Shown here in pieces: positions 1-9,818 of a stretch of 42,951 nt of DNA; within the stretch, counting starts at the first letter, position 1; the number at the start of each line of letters is the position of its first letter. The stretch is taken from NCBI GenBank assembly GCA_038239195.1, contig JBBSEZ010000022.1, positions 1 to 42,951 on the forward strand, read 5' to 3'. This DNA comes from JBBSEZ01 sp038239195. GTDB lineage: Bacteria; Planctomycetota; Planctomycetia; Gemmatales; Gemmataceae. Made by a program: the position numbers and the translations under genes. The notes under the pieces were generated by a model. The model did no database searches, was not told the DNA's origin, and saw only the letters and a program-made list of their open reading frames with translations.

Positions 1-137
1 AGCCTGACATGCCGAAGAGTCAGGCTGGAAAGCCTGACGTACAAGAAGAGTCAGGCTGGAAAGCCTGACGTACAAGAAGAGTCAGGCTGGAAAGCCTGAC
101 GTACGCGAAGAGTCAGGCTGGAAAGCCTGACGTACGG
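1..137. repeat. Tandem stem-loop repeat array, four 30-31-nt units plus a partial fifth
   Basis: Units begin at 1, 31, 62, 93 and 124 and abut with no spacers. Units 2 and 3 are identical; units 1 and 4 differ only in the middle. Each unit starts with AGCCTGAC and ends with GTCAGGCT followed by GGAA, so it can form an 8-bp stem. Across each unit junction the same arms also pair around a GGAA loop, which is of the GNRA type, so the array has two alternative folding registers. The last copy loses similarity at about 137, some 45 bp before the brxC start codon. The array probably continues to the left of the window. Function unknown; it could be an mRNA leader structure, a terminator for an upstream gene, or a dispersed genomic repeat. 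Confidence 0.9.
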
Positions 138-182
138 GGCGCTCTGGCAGCGCAACGCGAACCGCACCACGAGGAGGCCGCC

Positions 183-3100
183 GTGGCCAAGGCTGACGAC
201 CTGTTTCTGCACCGCAAGGGGCTCGACGAGATCTGCGCCATCCCCGACCGGATCATCTCGGTCTACTCGCTCGAAAAGCACGTCTGGGCCGACGGCAACG
301 CGGATCCCTCGCGCAAGGGCCGCCGCGCCGAGATACAGACCATCGATGAATTTCGGATCGACCCGGTGCGGCCATTCCTCAACGACCTGTTCCGGCACCT
401 CGCGGCCCCCTACAGCCCCGAGCGCAAGGAAGACCCGATCGGGCAAGGCTACTGGATTCAGGCCGAGTTCGGCTCCGGCAAGTCGCACTTGCTCTGCTTC
501 CTGGCCGCCCTGGCCCTGGGCCGCAAGGAGCCGTGGGAGTTGGTCCAGAAGAAGGAAGACAAGGCGGGGCGCGGCAAGCGCGACAGCCTCTACCGCTTCT
601 GGGAAGATGGGCTCGAGGCCAAGAGCGGGCGCGGCAAGAAGGGCATCTTCGTCGTCGTCAAAACGCTCGTCGGCTCGGGCAGCGGCACGGTCGGGCTGGC
701 CGACCGGGGCCGGCGCCTCAGCGAATACGTCCTCGACGCCATCAAGGAGCAACTCCAGACCGAGACGGGCAAGAACCTCTCGCTCTACCCAACCGAGTTG
801 CTCGCCGACCGCTTCCTCAAGGAGGACGTCGAGCGCTACCGAGCAGACCTCAAGCGATTCCTGCGCGACCCGCGCTTCTTCGAGGCGGACGAGTTCGAGG
901 ACGCCACCGACTTCCTGCGCGACATCCAGCAGAACCGCTCCCCCGAGTACAAGCGCAGCTGCGGGAACAAGCTCTGGCGCTTCTACACCGAATACCTCAA
1001 GGTCCAGCCGCAGATCGCCGCGGAGACCGAGGACATTTTGACGCACGCCGCCCAGACCATCCTCGACGAGGGCTACGCCGGCCTTCTGCTGGTCCTCGAC
1101 GAGGTCTCGCTGTTCATGAAGAACCGCGACGACGACCAGCGCGTCGAGGACGAGAAAACGCTCGTGGTGCTGGCCAACCGGCTGGCCAAGGTGCGCAACC
1201 TGCCCGTGTGGACGGTGTGCGCCGCCCAGCAGGCCATCGAGAGCAAGTTGGGCGTCAAGAACATCATCGCCGACGACCGGCTCAAGGTGGTCAAACTGCT
1301 CGAAGAGGACCGGGATTACTACGACATCGTGCTCAACCGCGTGCGCACGATCATCAACCCCGAGGCCATCGCCGCCTACTACCTGCACTACAAGCGCGGC
1401 TTCTCCTGGCCCAACGCCATCGGCGAGAAGGAGTTCGCCGACTGCTTCCCCTTCCACAAGCCTGCCCTGGAGGTCCTGCGCGCCATCACCTTCGAGCTGA
1501 CCACGGCGCGCTCCGCCATCCACTTCATGCACCAGACGCTCAAGCATCAGATCAAGCAAAAGGGCCGCGACCTGGTCCGGCTGTGGGAGCTGTTCGACGA
1601 GGCGGTCCATTACGAGGAAGACCCTAGCGGGGTGCATGCCGGCCTGGTCGCCATCAAGACGCGCCAGGAGGCCGACTACCGCGCCTACGAGGCGGGGCGC
1701 CGGCAGATCGACGGGCTGACCAAGGGCTCTTTGAAGGTCCACCGCGACAAGGCGGTCAAGACGCTCCAGACGCTGTTCCTCTACCACGTCGCCAAGACGC
1801 GCCAGCAGGGCATCACCGCCGAGGAGCTCGCCAACGCGGTCCTGATCGAGCGCGACGCCGAGGCCAACGTCGAGGAGAACCAACAACACTACGAAACGCT
1901 GGCCGAGAACCTGAAACGCGAGCTGCGGCAGATCGCCCAGTCGTTCGACGAGGACCATCGGGCCCTCTACCGTTTCGACCCGGTGTTCACGGGAGTGGAC
2001 CCGCGTGCGGAGTTCAAGAAGGCCCGCGACGAGGCCGAGGGCAATCAGGTCAGCCAGCGCGAGGCGTGGGACCACCTGCTCGGCCTGGACGAGTGGCCGA
2101 TCCGTACCCGGCAAATGACGCTCGACCTCAGCGCGGGCGTGCGCAGCATCTTCCGCGAGCTCAGCACCGGGATGGGGCAGCGTGGCGTCGATCGGGACCT
2201 CGAAGTGGACTGGCAAGGCCGGCAGGTCACCGGCCAGGTCGGCCTGCGCGACCCGGCGCGCCTCGCTGGCGACCAGGGGCGGTTGCCCGCCATCGATACC
2301 GACCAGACCGACCGCGACTTCGCCTGCTACGTCGCCACCCGGCCCGTCAAGCCGGAGCAAATCGCGCGCATCCTCGAGCGCGGCCGCGACCAGCGCGTGC
2401 TGCTCTGGTCGCCGGGCGAGTTGCGCGCCGACGAGCGCGACCGGCTGCTCGACTTTGCCGCCTACCGCAAGCTGGTGAACGACTGGCAGAACAAGGAGAC
2501 GGAGGACGCCGCCGCCGTCCTCAAGTGGGCCGCCGAGGCGCTGCGCGCCGACCTGGGACGCATCTACAAGATCGTGCCCGAGAGCTACGGGCGTGGCCGC
2601 ATCGACGCCTCGAACAACAGCCAGATGACGCCCCACGTCGCCGGCGACCTGGAGGGCATCCTCAAGCCGTTGGTCGCCCGCGTGCTAACGGCCGTCTACG
2701 TCTCGCGCGACGTCCAGTTCGAGCCGCCGTTCTTGTTCCGCAAGGAGGAAGGCGTCAAGGTCATCAACGGCGTAGTCAAGACGGGGGAGGTGCCCAAGGG
2801 GAAGACGAACCAGAACATCAGCGCGGCCCAGAACTTCGGCTTCGGGCTGAAGATCATGAAGAAGTCGGCCGAGCGGAAGCTCGACTTCTCCGACAACTCC
2901 CACGTCAAGGACCTGTGGACGTTCCTCGACGAGAAGCTCGCCGACGAGGGTCAGTCGCTCAAGATCGACACCGTGTACAAGAACTTCATGGGCACCGGCG
3001 GGCCCAAGGACTACGGCCTGTCGCGCCGCATGGTGCAGATCTACCTGCTCTGCCTGGTGCGCGAGGGGAAGGTTCGCGTCGGCCTGGGGGCCAAATCCGG

Positions 3101-4502
3101 GTTGCCCTTCGGCCACCTGGATTACGCCAACATCGCCGAAGTGGACTTCTCGGCCTCCGTGCTGGGCTCGTTCACCGACGTCCAGAAAGTGGCCCGCCCC
3201 GAGAACTGGGAGGCGCTGCGGCCCTACGCGGAGAAGTTGCTGTGCGCCACGATCCCATCGACCCACGACGACAGCGTCATCTCCGACTGGCGCCGCAAGC
3301 TCAAAGAGCACTTCAAGACCGAAGGCCCCGTGGCCCTGCGCGCCGCCGAGCAGGCCCGCGACCTCTTCGCCGCCCTCCAGGTCGCCAACCCGTACAACAA
3401 GGAGTTAGGGCAGGCGGCCGCGCTATTCGCCGCCGACCTGTCCTCGGGCGACGACATCAGCCTCATCCTCTACGCGCTCAAGGAGGCCTACGGCCACCTG
3501 GCCTTTGACCGCAACAACGCGGACGAGCGCGAGGTGGGCGACCTGGCCAACCGCCTGGCGGACTACCGCAACCTCAAAGGCTTCTTGCAGTACGACCGCG
3601 AGCTCCGCGTGGCCAAGGACTACTGCGCGCACGCCCTCCCGGAGCGCCCCGAGCTGAAAGAGGCTCGCAAGGCGCAGCGCAAGCTGACCGAGCGGCTCGC
3701 CGCGCCCCGCCCGTTCATCGATTCGGAGGTCAAGCTGAAGGCGGAACTAATCGGCCGCCAGCCTCCGGCTGCGGGCGAATCGGGAACGCTGGGCCGCCTG
3801 GTCCACGAGCACGCGACCGCGTACGCCGCCCTGCACGACGGCGTCCTCAGCGAGGTGGAGTCGGCGCGAGCCCGAGTCGAGAGCGCCCGTCGCGGCAAGA
3901 CCTTGCAGGCCCTGCGCAAACTTGAGGGCGTGACCGCGCTCCAGCCGGCCGCCGCCCCAGCGCTGGAGGCGCAACTTGTGGCACTGGCGTCGGGACTGTT
4001 CGCTTGCTCGACGCCGTCGCGCGCTTCCGTGGAGGATCGCCTGCGCTCGGCCCCGGTCCACCCCTGCGGGCTCATGTTCGCCAACGCCGCGGGCCATGTC
4101 GAGGCCGCCGGCACGACCGCCGCCCACGCCGAGCGGCTGGTGCGCGAGGTGATGCACCGCAAGTTGGAGATCTTCCTGAGCCCCGCGGTCCGGCAGCGCC
4201 TGGAGCAAGGGCGCGCCGAGCCGGTCATCGCCCAGTTGCTCGGCTGCGGCACGGTCGAAGAACTCGAGGCCGTTCTGGTGCCGCTCGTGCTGAGCGACGA
4301 AGGGGTGGTCGAGCTGATCAACCGCTACCTGAAGCGGATCGTCGTCAAGAAAGTGTCCCTCGCCGACTTCCGGCCGAGTTGCAGCACGGTGGAGCGCGAG
4401 CAGGTGCCGGCGCTCCTTCGCGAACTGCAGGCGTTCCTGGAGCAGCAACTCAAGAGCATCAGCGAGGGCGGCGATTCCCTGCCCGTACTGCAAATCGAGT
4501 GA
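183..4502 (+). CDS. brxC: BREX P-loop ATPase, BrxC/PglY family
   Basis: This 1439-residue protein is the large ATPase of a BREX (bacteriophage exclusion) system. The GTG start at 183 is chosen because GAGGAGG lies 5 nt upstream (171-177). A P-loop is visible as EFGSGKSH around residues 95-102 (Lys100), and a Walker B strand as LLLVLDE at 301-307. The long remainder is charged and largely helical in character. It is somewhat longer than the roughly 1200 residues usual for BrxC/PglY. The identification rests on the P-loop context plus the directly following pglZ and brxL genes. In known systems BrxC/PglY is needed for phage exclusion, but its exact ATP-driven step is not settled. No methyltransferase gene separates it from pglZ, unlike BREX type 1. 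A type 4-like assignment is an inference. Confidence 0.85.
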   Translation: MAKADDLFLHRKGLDEICAIPDRIISVYSLEKHVWADGNADPSRKGRRAEIQTIDEFRIDPVRPFLNDLFRHLAAPYSPERKEDPIGQGYWIQAEFGSGKSHLLCFLAALALGRKEPWELVQKKEDKAGRGKRDSLYRFWEDGLEAKSGRGKKGIFVVVKTLVGSGSGTVGLADRGRRLSEYVLDAIKEQLQTETGKNLSLYPTELLADRFLKEDVERYRADLKRFLRDPRFFEADEFEDATDFLRDIQQNRSPEYKRSCGNKLWRFYTEYLKVQPQIAAETEDILTHAAQTILDEGYAGLLLVLDEVSLFMKNRDDDQRVEDEKTLVVLANRLAKVRNLPVWTVCAAQQAIESKLGVKNIIADDRLKVVKLLEEDRDYYDIVLNRVRTIINPEAIAAYYLHYKRGFSWPNAIGEKEFADCFPFHKPALEVLRAITFELTTARSAIHFMHQTLKHQIKQKGRDLVRLWELFDEAVHYEEDPSGVHAGLVAIKTRQEADYRAYEAGRRQIDGLTKGSLKVHRDKAVKTLQTLFLYHVAKTRQQGITAEELANAVLIERDAEANVEENQQHYETLAENLKRELRQIAQSFDEDHRALYRFDPVFTGVDPRAEFKKARDEAEGNQVSQREAWDHLLGLDEWPIRTRQMTLDLSAGVRSIFRELSTGMGQRGVDRDLEVDWQGRQVTGQVGLRDPARLAGDQGRLPAIDTDQTDRDFACYVATRPVKPEQIARILERGRDQRVLLWSPGELRADERDRLLDFAAYRKLVNDWQNKETEDAAAVLKWAAEALRADLGRIYKIVPESYGRGRIDASNNSQMTPHVAGDLEGILKPLVARVLTAVYVSRDVQFEPPFLFRKEEGVKVINGVVKTGEVPKGKTNQNISAAQNFGFGLKIMKKSAERKLDFSDNSHVKDLWTFLDEKLADEGQSLKIDTVYKNFMGTGGPKDYGLSRRMVQIYLLCLVREGKVRVGLGAKSGLPFGHLDYANIAEVDFSASVLGSFTDVQKVARPENWEALRPYAEKLLCATIPSTHDDSVISDWRRKLKEHFKTEGPVALRAAEQARDLFAALQVANPYNKELGQAAALFAADLSSGDDISLILYALKEAYGHLAFDRNNADEREVGDLANRLADYRNLKGFLQYDRELRVAKDYCAHALPERPELKEARKAQRKLTERLAAPRPFIDSEVKLKAELIGRQPPAAGESGTLGRLVHEHATAYAALHDGVLSEVESARARVESARRGKTLQALRKLEGVTALQPAAAPALEAQLVALASGLFACSTPSRASVEDRLRSAPVHPCGLMFANAAGHVEAAGTTAAHAERLVREVMHRKLEIFLSPAVRQRLEQGRAEPVIAQLLGCGTVEELEAVLVPLVLSDEGVVELINRYLKRIVVKKVSLADFRPSCSTVEREQVPALLRELQAFLEQQLKSISEGGDSLPVLQIE

Positions 4503-4512
4503 GGCACCCGTC

Positions 4513-7455
4513 ATGCTTGCGCCCTGGGCACTCGCGAAACTGGAGCCGGTCAAGGACCACCCCCGCGTCCTGGTCCGCGACCCGCTGCACCTGCTGCCGG
4601 AGCACGACAGCACCATCCCGACCTTCGGCAAGGCCAACGGCTTCACCGTCATCACGACCGCGTCGAACCTCGCCTTTCGCTGGCTGTACGAGAAGGCGCT
4701 GGCCGACACCGAGGTGAAGAAGGTGCTGGTGGTGGACCGGGCGCCGGCCGGCCGGCGCGCCGGGCAGACGCACGCCAACGCGCCGCCGCCTTTCTACCCC
4801 GACCTCCTGGACCAGACGGCCCCCGAGGCCCGCATCGAGCTCGACCTGCGCGAATTGCTGCACCATCACACGAACGACCCGCTCTGGCCGGCCGAGACCA
4901 ACGAGCCGCGCTACGCCCGCTTGCTGGCGCGCCACCTCGACGGTGCCCTCCGCGCGCATGCCAACTTGCGCACCGCCCACCCCGGGCGGTTCTCCGACCA
5001 CGACTTCAAGACGATCGTGGCCTGCGCCGCCCTGGGCATCGCCGACAGCGCATTCAAGAAGCTCGACGCCGAGTGCCTGTGGCGCATCGGCCTGCTGGGC
5101 CACGAGGCCCTGGCAGAGCTGGAGTCGCTGGCGCCGGAAATCACCCGGCCCATCCTCGACGAGCTCCGCAAGGCCCCGGCCCCGTTCTGCTGGCTGGGGC
5201 AGCACGACGGGGAGACCGTGCTGCGGGCCTTTTACCTGGCGGTGATACTTGCCCAGCACGCGCCCGGCTGGCGCTTGCTCCTGCCCACCGTCGAGCCGGC
5301 CCTGGCCCCGTTCACCGCCATCGACGAGACCATCCTGACGGCGTCCGCCCCGGACCTGATCCGCCTGAGCCCCGACCAGGCCAACCGCGACCTCGCGGCC
5401 GCGGAGCAATCCCTCAGCAAGGACGCGCTGCAATTCTTGCTGCTGGACCAGCTAAAAATCGGCGAGCCGGCCGGCTTCACCGCCGCCCTGGAGAAGGAGG
5501 CCCACTCCACCCTCGTACGCGCCCTGGCCCTGCTGCTGGCGCTGGATAACGCGCTGTCGGCGCAGCCGGCCCGGCAGCACCACGAGCGCCTCGGCAAGGT
5601 GCTTTTCGGGCAGGACGCGCCGGGGCGGGCCCCCTTCGTGGAACAGCGGCCGAGCGCCGTCTGGTCCAGCCTCGAAGAGGCGTATCGACTGGCCTGCGAC
5701 CTGCTGCCGCTGCGCGACGAGCTTGCGCTGTGGGCGCGCACTTTGAAAGTGAAGAAGACGGACCAACTCACGTTCGCGTCCTTCTGGGATCAGTGGAACG
5801 GCAAGCGGCTCAACCGGCTGGAATACTACCTGTCCGCGCTAGACCGCCTGGTCGGGAGCGCCGAGTTGTTGCCGCGATCCGAGGACGAGTTGCCGTCCGC
5901 GTTCGGCAACGCCCTGGACCGGGCCCGCCAGCGCGTCCAGGCGATCGCGGCGGAGGTGTTGCGACAGCTCGACGAAGTGAACGCACGCTTTCAAGAGCTG
6001 GTGGTGGCCCGGTACGCTTCGTGGCTGGCCACCGACGGGGAAGTGCGCCTGACCAGCCAGTTCCTGCGCCGCTGCGTCAAGCCGCACTGGGACGCGCAAA
6101 CCGAGAAGGCCGTCGTCTTCATCTTCGACGGCATGCGCTACGACGTCTGGGACGAGATGCTTCGGCCGATGCTGTTGGAGCGCATGGACGTGGAGGCCGA
6201 CCTTGCCGCCTCTTCGATCCTGCCGTCGGAAACGGAGGTCTCGCGCTGGGCCCTGTCGGCGGGGACCGAGCCGGCGTCGTTCTGGCCCCGCAAGGCGGAG
6301 AACCTCCACCTGCAAGACGCGCTCCGGCGCGATTTCGGCTACTCCGGGACCGTGGAGGCGGTGGCCCCCCCGGGGGCGGGCACGGGCGAGACGGTGCGCT
6401 ACCGCGCCGGGAACCTGGAGGTCTTCATTTTCGAGTTTTGCGACAAGGAATTGCATAAGATCCACGTGAAGGTGCTGCCCGACGGGCGAGAGGTGCCCTC
6501 CCGGCCGCTGGCGTTCATCTACCAGCAGCACCTGAAGAACATCATCGACAACGAGGTGATGGCCGTCGTCCGCGCCCTGGCGCCAGGCACGAAGGTGTTC
6601 GTAACGGCGGACCACGGGTTCGGGCGCGTCCATCGCCAGCGGGTCGGCCTGGAGGCGAGTTGGCTCAACGATCCGCAAGACTGTTCTTACCTCAACGCCT
6701 GGCTTCGCTCCACCCTGGCGGAGGTCAAGGCGCCGGCCAAGGTGCGCGAGAGCGTGTGGGAGATGCCGGTGAGCGCTTTGCGCATGCCGGCGACGGAGGA
6801 CGTGTACAACCGCGACGCGTGTACCACCTGGCGCAAGCAGTATGCCAGCATCGTCTTCCCCCGCGTGGGCTATGCCCTGAGCCGGCCCGGCTCGCACTTC
6901 AAGCCGGACGCCTACACGCACGGCGGCATCTCGATGCAGGAGTTGATGGTGCCGATGGTGGTGTTGCGCGTCAAGGCGCGCGATCAGGGCGTACTGCACG
7001 TGGAGGCCATCGAGGGGCCCGCGGAGCTCGTGGAGGGGGAAGAGGTTTCGTTCCGGGTGCGCCTGCTGCGGGCGGGCGGTGGCGCGTCGCTGCCCGAGGA
7101 ACTGCGTGTCGATCTGGAGGCGGTGGTGGCAGCCGAAGCGGGGGCGGGGGCCGGCGACGCGAGCGCGGCGCCCCGCGAGTTGCCGCGCCAGGTGCTTTAC
7201 GTGGGCGCGGCGGGCGAGGCCGCGACGTTCCGCTATCGGCTGCTGCCGGAGGACGCGAGTGTCGAGGAGCGCCGGGCGGGGGGCGTGCGGCGCACGGTGA
7301 CGATCACGGCCTCCTACCGGGACGGCCGCAAGACGTATCGCAAGAGCCGGGCCCACGGCTTCTCGGTGCAGTTGAACGCGGAACAGGTGGTCCGGCGCGT
7401 GGGGAACCTGGGCAACGTTCTGGGCCTGACGCCGAAGAGCCTGCGCGGCGGGTAG
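4513..7455 (+). CDS. pglZ: BREX phosphatase-like protein PglZ
   Basis: This is a 980-residue PglZ-domain protein, the hallmark component of every BREX type. The domain belongs to the alkaline phosphatase superfamily. Visible metal-site motifs are FDGMRYD at residues 538-544, with Asp539 as the likely first ligand, and TADHG at 698-702, giving Asp700 and His701. The N-terminal 500 residues are family-specific. The C-terminal part after about residue 830 is Glu/Ala-rich and ends in a basic segment. The ATG at 4513 follows the brxC stop by only 10 bp, and a GAGTGAGG ribosome-binding site overlaps that stop, so the two genes are likely translated from one mRNA. The family is certain from motif and context; the BREX subtype is inferred. 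Confidence 0.92.
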   Translation: MLAPWALAKLEPVKDHPRVLVRDPLHLLPEHDSTIPTFGKANGFTVITTASNLAFRWLYEKALADTEVKKVLVVDRAPAGRRAGQTHANAPPPFYPDLLDQTAPEARIELDLRELLHHHTNDPLWPAETNEPRYARLLARHLDGALRAHANLRTAHPGRFSDHDFKTIVACAALGIADSAFKKLDAECLWRIGLLGHEALAELESLAPEITRPILDELRKAPAPFCWLGQHDGETVLRAFYLAVILAQHAPGWRLLLPTVEPALAPFTAIDETILTASAPDLIRLSPDQANRDLAAAEQSLSKDALQFLLLDQLKIGEPAGFTAALEKEAHSTLVRALALLLALDNALSAQPARQHHERLGKVLFGQDAPGRAPFVEQRPSAVWSSLEEAYRLACDLLPLRDELALWARTLKVKKTDQLTFASFWDQWNGKRLNRLEYYLSALDRLVGSAELLPRSEDELPSAFGNALDRARQRVQAIAAEVLRQLDEVNARFQELVVARYASWLATDGEVRLTSQFLRRCVKPHWDAQTEKAVVFIFDGMRYDVWDEMLRPMLLERMDVEADLAASSILPSETEVSRWALSAGTEPASFWPRKAENLHLQDALRRDFGYSGTVEAVAPPGAGTGETVRYRAGNLEVFIFEFCDKELHKIHVKVLPDGREVPSRPLAFIYQQHLKNIIDNEVMAVVRALAPGTKVFVTADHGFGRVHRQRVGLEASWLNDPQDCSYLNAWLRSTLAEVKAPAKVRESVWEMPVSALRMPATEDVYNRDACTTWRKQYASIVFPRVGYALSRPGSHFKPDAYTHGGISMQELMVPMVVLRVKARDQGVLHVEAIEGPAELVEGEEVSFRVRLLRAGGGASLPEELRVDLEAVVAAEAGAGAGDASAAPRELPRQVLYVGAAGEAATFRYRLLPEDASVEERRAGGVRRTVTITASYRDGRKTYRKSRAHGFSVQLNAEQVVRRVGNLGNVLGLTPKSLRGG

Positions 7456-7468
7456 AAGGAGGGCTGAG

Positions 7469-9511
7469 ATGAACGACAAGCTCAAGGAGGTGTTCCGCGG
7501 CAAGGTGGTGAACAAGGCCCACACCTTGAACACCGGCGTGGACGAGTTCCCGCGCTACGTGCTGGAGTACCTGATCGACAACTACTGTAGCGAGGAGACG
7601 TTCCACGAAGACATGCAGAAGGTCGTGCGCCGGCTGAAGGAGAACTTCGTCCACGGGGCGGAGGCGGAAAAGATCCGCCACTACATCCGCGAGAACCGCC
7701 GACACACGCTGATCGCCAACCTGGAGGCCCGGCTGGTCGAGACCGAGGACCGCTACTGGGCCACCATCAGCGCCATCAACGAGGGCTTCGTCAACATCCC
7801 GGATGGGATCGTCAGCCAGTACCCCATGCTGCTGTCGGGCGGGATGTGGGGCACCATCGAACTGGCCTACGACGAGACGGAGCTGCACAACGGCAAGATC
7901 CGGCCCTTCAAGGTGACCGCGTTCACGCCGTTCCAGGTCAGCGTCATCAACGTCGAGGAGTACGTCGAGAAGCGGGCCCGGTTCTCGGCGGAGGAATGGC
8001 TCGACGTTCTGGTGACCTCCTGCGGCCTGTCGGCGGAGGGCATGACCCGCCGCGAGAAGCTGCTCTACTTGTGCCGCTGCGTGCCGCTGGTCGAGACGAA
8101 CGTCAACCTCGTCGAGTTGGGCCCGCGCGAGACCGGCAAGACCTACCTGTACCGCAACATCTCCTACTACGCCCACGTCCTGTCAGGGGGGAAGGCGACG
8201 CCGGCGCAACTGTTCATCAACCTGGCCAGCGGTCGGATCGGCGAGGTGGGCACGCGCGACATGGTGGTGTTCGACGAGATCGCCAACACCGACTTCAGCG
8301 ACCCGCGGGCGTTGGTGAGCATCATGCAGGGCTACATGCAGGACGGCAAGTTCAGCCGCGGCCGCAAGGAGGTGCTCGCCTTCGCCAGCCTGGCGTTCGT
8401 GGGCAACCTGGACGTGCAAGGGCGGTTGCCGCACGAGAAATACTATCACCTCTTCGAGCCGCTGCCGGAGTTCCTCCAGGTGCTGGCCTTCCTGGATCGC
8501 ATCCACGCCTACCTGCCCGGTTGGGAGGTGCCTAAACTGACGCCGCAGAGCTACGCCCGCGACTACGGCTTCATCACGGATTACTTCTGCGAGATCATGC
8601 ACGAGCTCCGCCGGGCCGACGTGCTGTCGAAGGTGCGCAAGCGGTTTACGTTGGTGGACGCCGCGAACACGCCGGGGGGGCTGTCGGGGCGCGACCAGCG
8701 GGCGGTGTTCAAGGTCGCCGGGGGCCTCCTCAAGTTGTTGTATCCCCACGGGGACGTTCGCGAGGACGAACTGGCAGAGTTGCTGCAAGTTGCCTGCGAG
8801 CTGCGCCAGCGGGTGCGCGACCAGTTGCACCTGATGGCCCCGGGCGAATACGACAAGGTTCGGTTGGGCGTGAAGTTGGCGGGTGGCGCGCTCATTGTCC
8901 CGACCTTGCCCGACGCGGGCCGCGCCCAGCGAGTGCGGCTGCCCGAGGAGCCTTCGGTGGGGGAGGTGGTGGGGCTGGCGGTCGAGGGCGACCACGGGTG
9001 CTTGCTGCGCTTCGAGGTGCAGGCGACGCGCGGGACCGGGCGGCTCATTCCTCTGGGGTCGATCCATCAGGTGATGCGCGAGAGCATCGAGGCGGCGGCC
9101 CACTACGTTCGCGCCCAGAGCAGCGAGTTGGGCATCACGAAGGACTGGCGGCAGGGGCTGGACGTGGCGGTCCTGGCGACGTACATGGGGCAGCCGAAGG
9201 AAGGCCCGTCAGCCGGGATCGCGTTGGTGGTGGGCATCGTGTCGGCGTTGACGGGGCGGCGCGTGCGGAACGATCTGGCGATGACGGGAGAGATCACGCT
9301 GTTGGGGAAGGTGCTCGCCGTGGGCAGCGTCCCGCAGAAGTTGCGCGCCGCCCACGCCGCCGGGGTGCGGGAGGTACTCGTCCCGGCCGACAACCTGCGC
9401 GAAGTGGAGTCTCTGCCGCCGCAGGTTCGCAAGGAACTGAAGATCACTCCCATCCAATCCATCCCCGAAGCACTCGCAATCGCGCTGTTGCCGGCGGGAA
9501 AGCGAACGTGA
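7469..9511 (+). CDS. brxL: BREX Lon-like protein BrxL
   Basis: This 680-residue protein combines an AAA+-like ATPase core with a C-terminal Lon-type domain, the architecture and length of BrxL. The Walker A variant is GPRETGKT at residues 218-225 (Lys224), and the Walker B strand is VVFDE at 266-270. The Lon catalytic dyad appears intact: Ser581 in GPSAG and Lys624 in GSVPQK, 43 residues apart, the spacing seen in classical Lon. The start is supported by AAGGAGGG at 7456-7463, directly after the pglZ stop. BrxL is known from BREX types 1 and 4. It closes the operon, and a hairpin follows at 9527-9569. Whether the domain is an active protease is unproven; studied BrxL proteins are DNA-binding AAA+ assemblies. 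Confidence 0.94.
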   Translation: MNDKLKEVFRGKVVNKAHTLNTGVDEFPRYVLEYLIDNYCSEETFHEDMQKVVRRLKENFVHGAEAEKIRHYIRENRRHTLIANLEARLVETEDRYWATISAINEGFVNIPDGIVSQYPMLLSGGMWGTIELAYDETELHNGKIRPFKVTAFTPFQVSVINVEEYVEKRARFSAEEWLDVLVTSCGLSAEGMTRREKLLYLCRCVPLVETNVNLVELGPRETGKTYLYRNISYYAHVLSGGKATPAQLFINLASGRIGEVGTRDMVVFDEIANTDFSDPRALVSIMQGYMQDGKFSRGRKEVLAFASLAFVGNLDVQGRLPHEKYYHLFEPLPEFLQVLAFLDRIHAYLPGWEVPKLTPQSYARDYGFITDYFCEIMHELRRADVLSKVRKRFTLVDAANTPGGLSGRDQRAVFKVAGGLLKLLYPHGDVREDELAELLQVACELRQRVRDQLHLMAPGEYDKVRLGVKLAGGALIVPTLPDAGRAQRVRLPEEPSVGEVVGLAVEGDHGCLLRFEVQATRGTGRLIPLGSIHQVMRESIEAAAHYVRAQSSELGITKDWRQGLDVAVLATYMGQPKEGPSAGIALVVGIVSALTGRRVRNDLAMTGEITLLGKVLAVGSVPQKLRAAHAAGVREVLVPADNLREVESLPPQVRKELKITPIQSIPEALAIALLPAGKRT

Positions 9512-9818
9512 GGGGCTTGCTTCCTTGCCTCCTCGCCCCGCTCAAGAGCGCGGGGCGTCCCGAGGAGGCATCGACTTCGGACGCGGAACTCAGCACGTTC
9601 GACCTCCCCAGAGGCGTTTTCGCTGAAAGAAGCCGCATCCCTCTGCGTAATTCTTCCTGACAGAACAACACGTTTCCCAGCCCCTTCTCGGGCGCGGCCC
9701 GACCCACTTTTTCCGTGCGGGCCGGCGGCGCGAGCAAGCCCTTCGGCTTGCCGGGGGCGTCCGCGCGCTTTTTCGGCTTTCGAGGCCCCACGCCGTCTCC
9801 TTTCGGAGCACCCGATCC
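9512..9818. other. Intergenic gap between brxL and the PfkB kinase gene
   Basis: This 307-bp gap contains the hairpin described at 9527-9569. In the rest I see no convincing gene: open frames on both strands lack ribosome-binding sites and recognisable content. The 60 bp before the kinase gene are GC-rich and hold no clear -35/-10 pair. Confidence 0.6.
9527..9569 (+). terminator. Terminator-like hairpin after brxL
   Basis: GCCTCCTCG (9527-9535) pairs perfectly with CGAGGAGGC (9561-9569). An inner stem CCCCGC (9536-9541) pairs with GCGGGG (9550-9555). The hairpin starts 16 bp after the brxL stop. There is no T-tract, so a classical intrinsic terminator is not proven; it could instead protect the mRNA 3' end. 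Confidence 0.5.

Noticed and set aside
1..137. A CRISPR array
   Set aside because: Units are contiguous with no unique spacers, and no cas genes are nearby.
51..2636. An 861-codon minus-strand frame opposite brxC
   Set aside because: It is a GC-driven shadow: low-complexity Val/Leu/Gly/Ala translation and no ribosome-binding site, while the plus strand encodes a clear P-loop protein.
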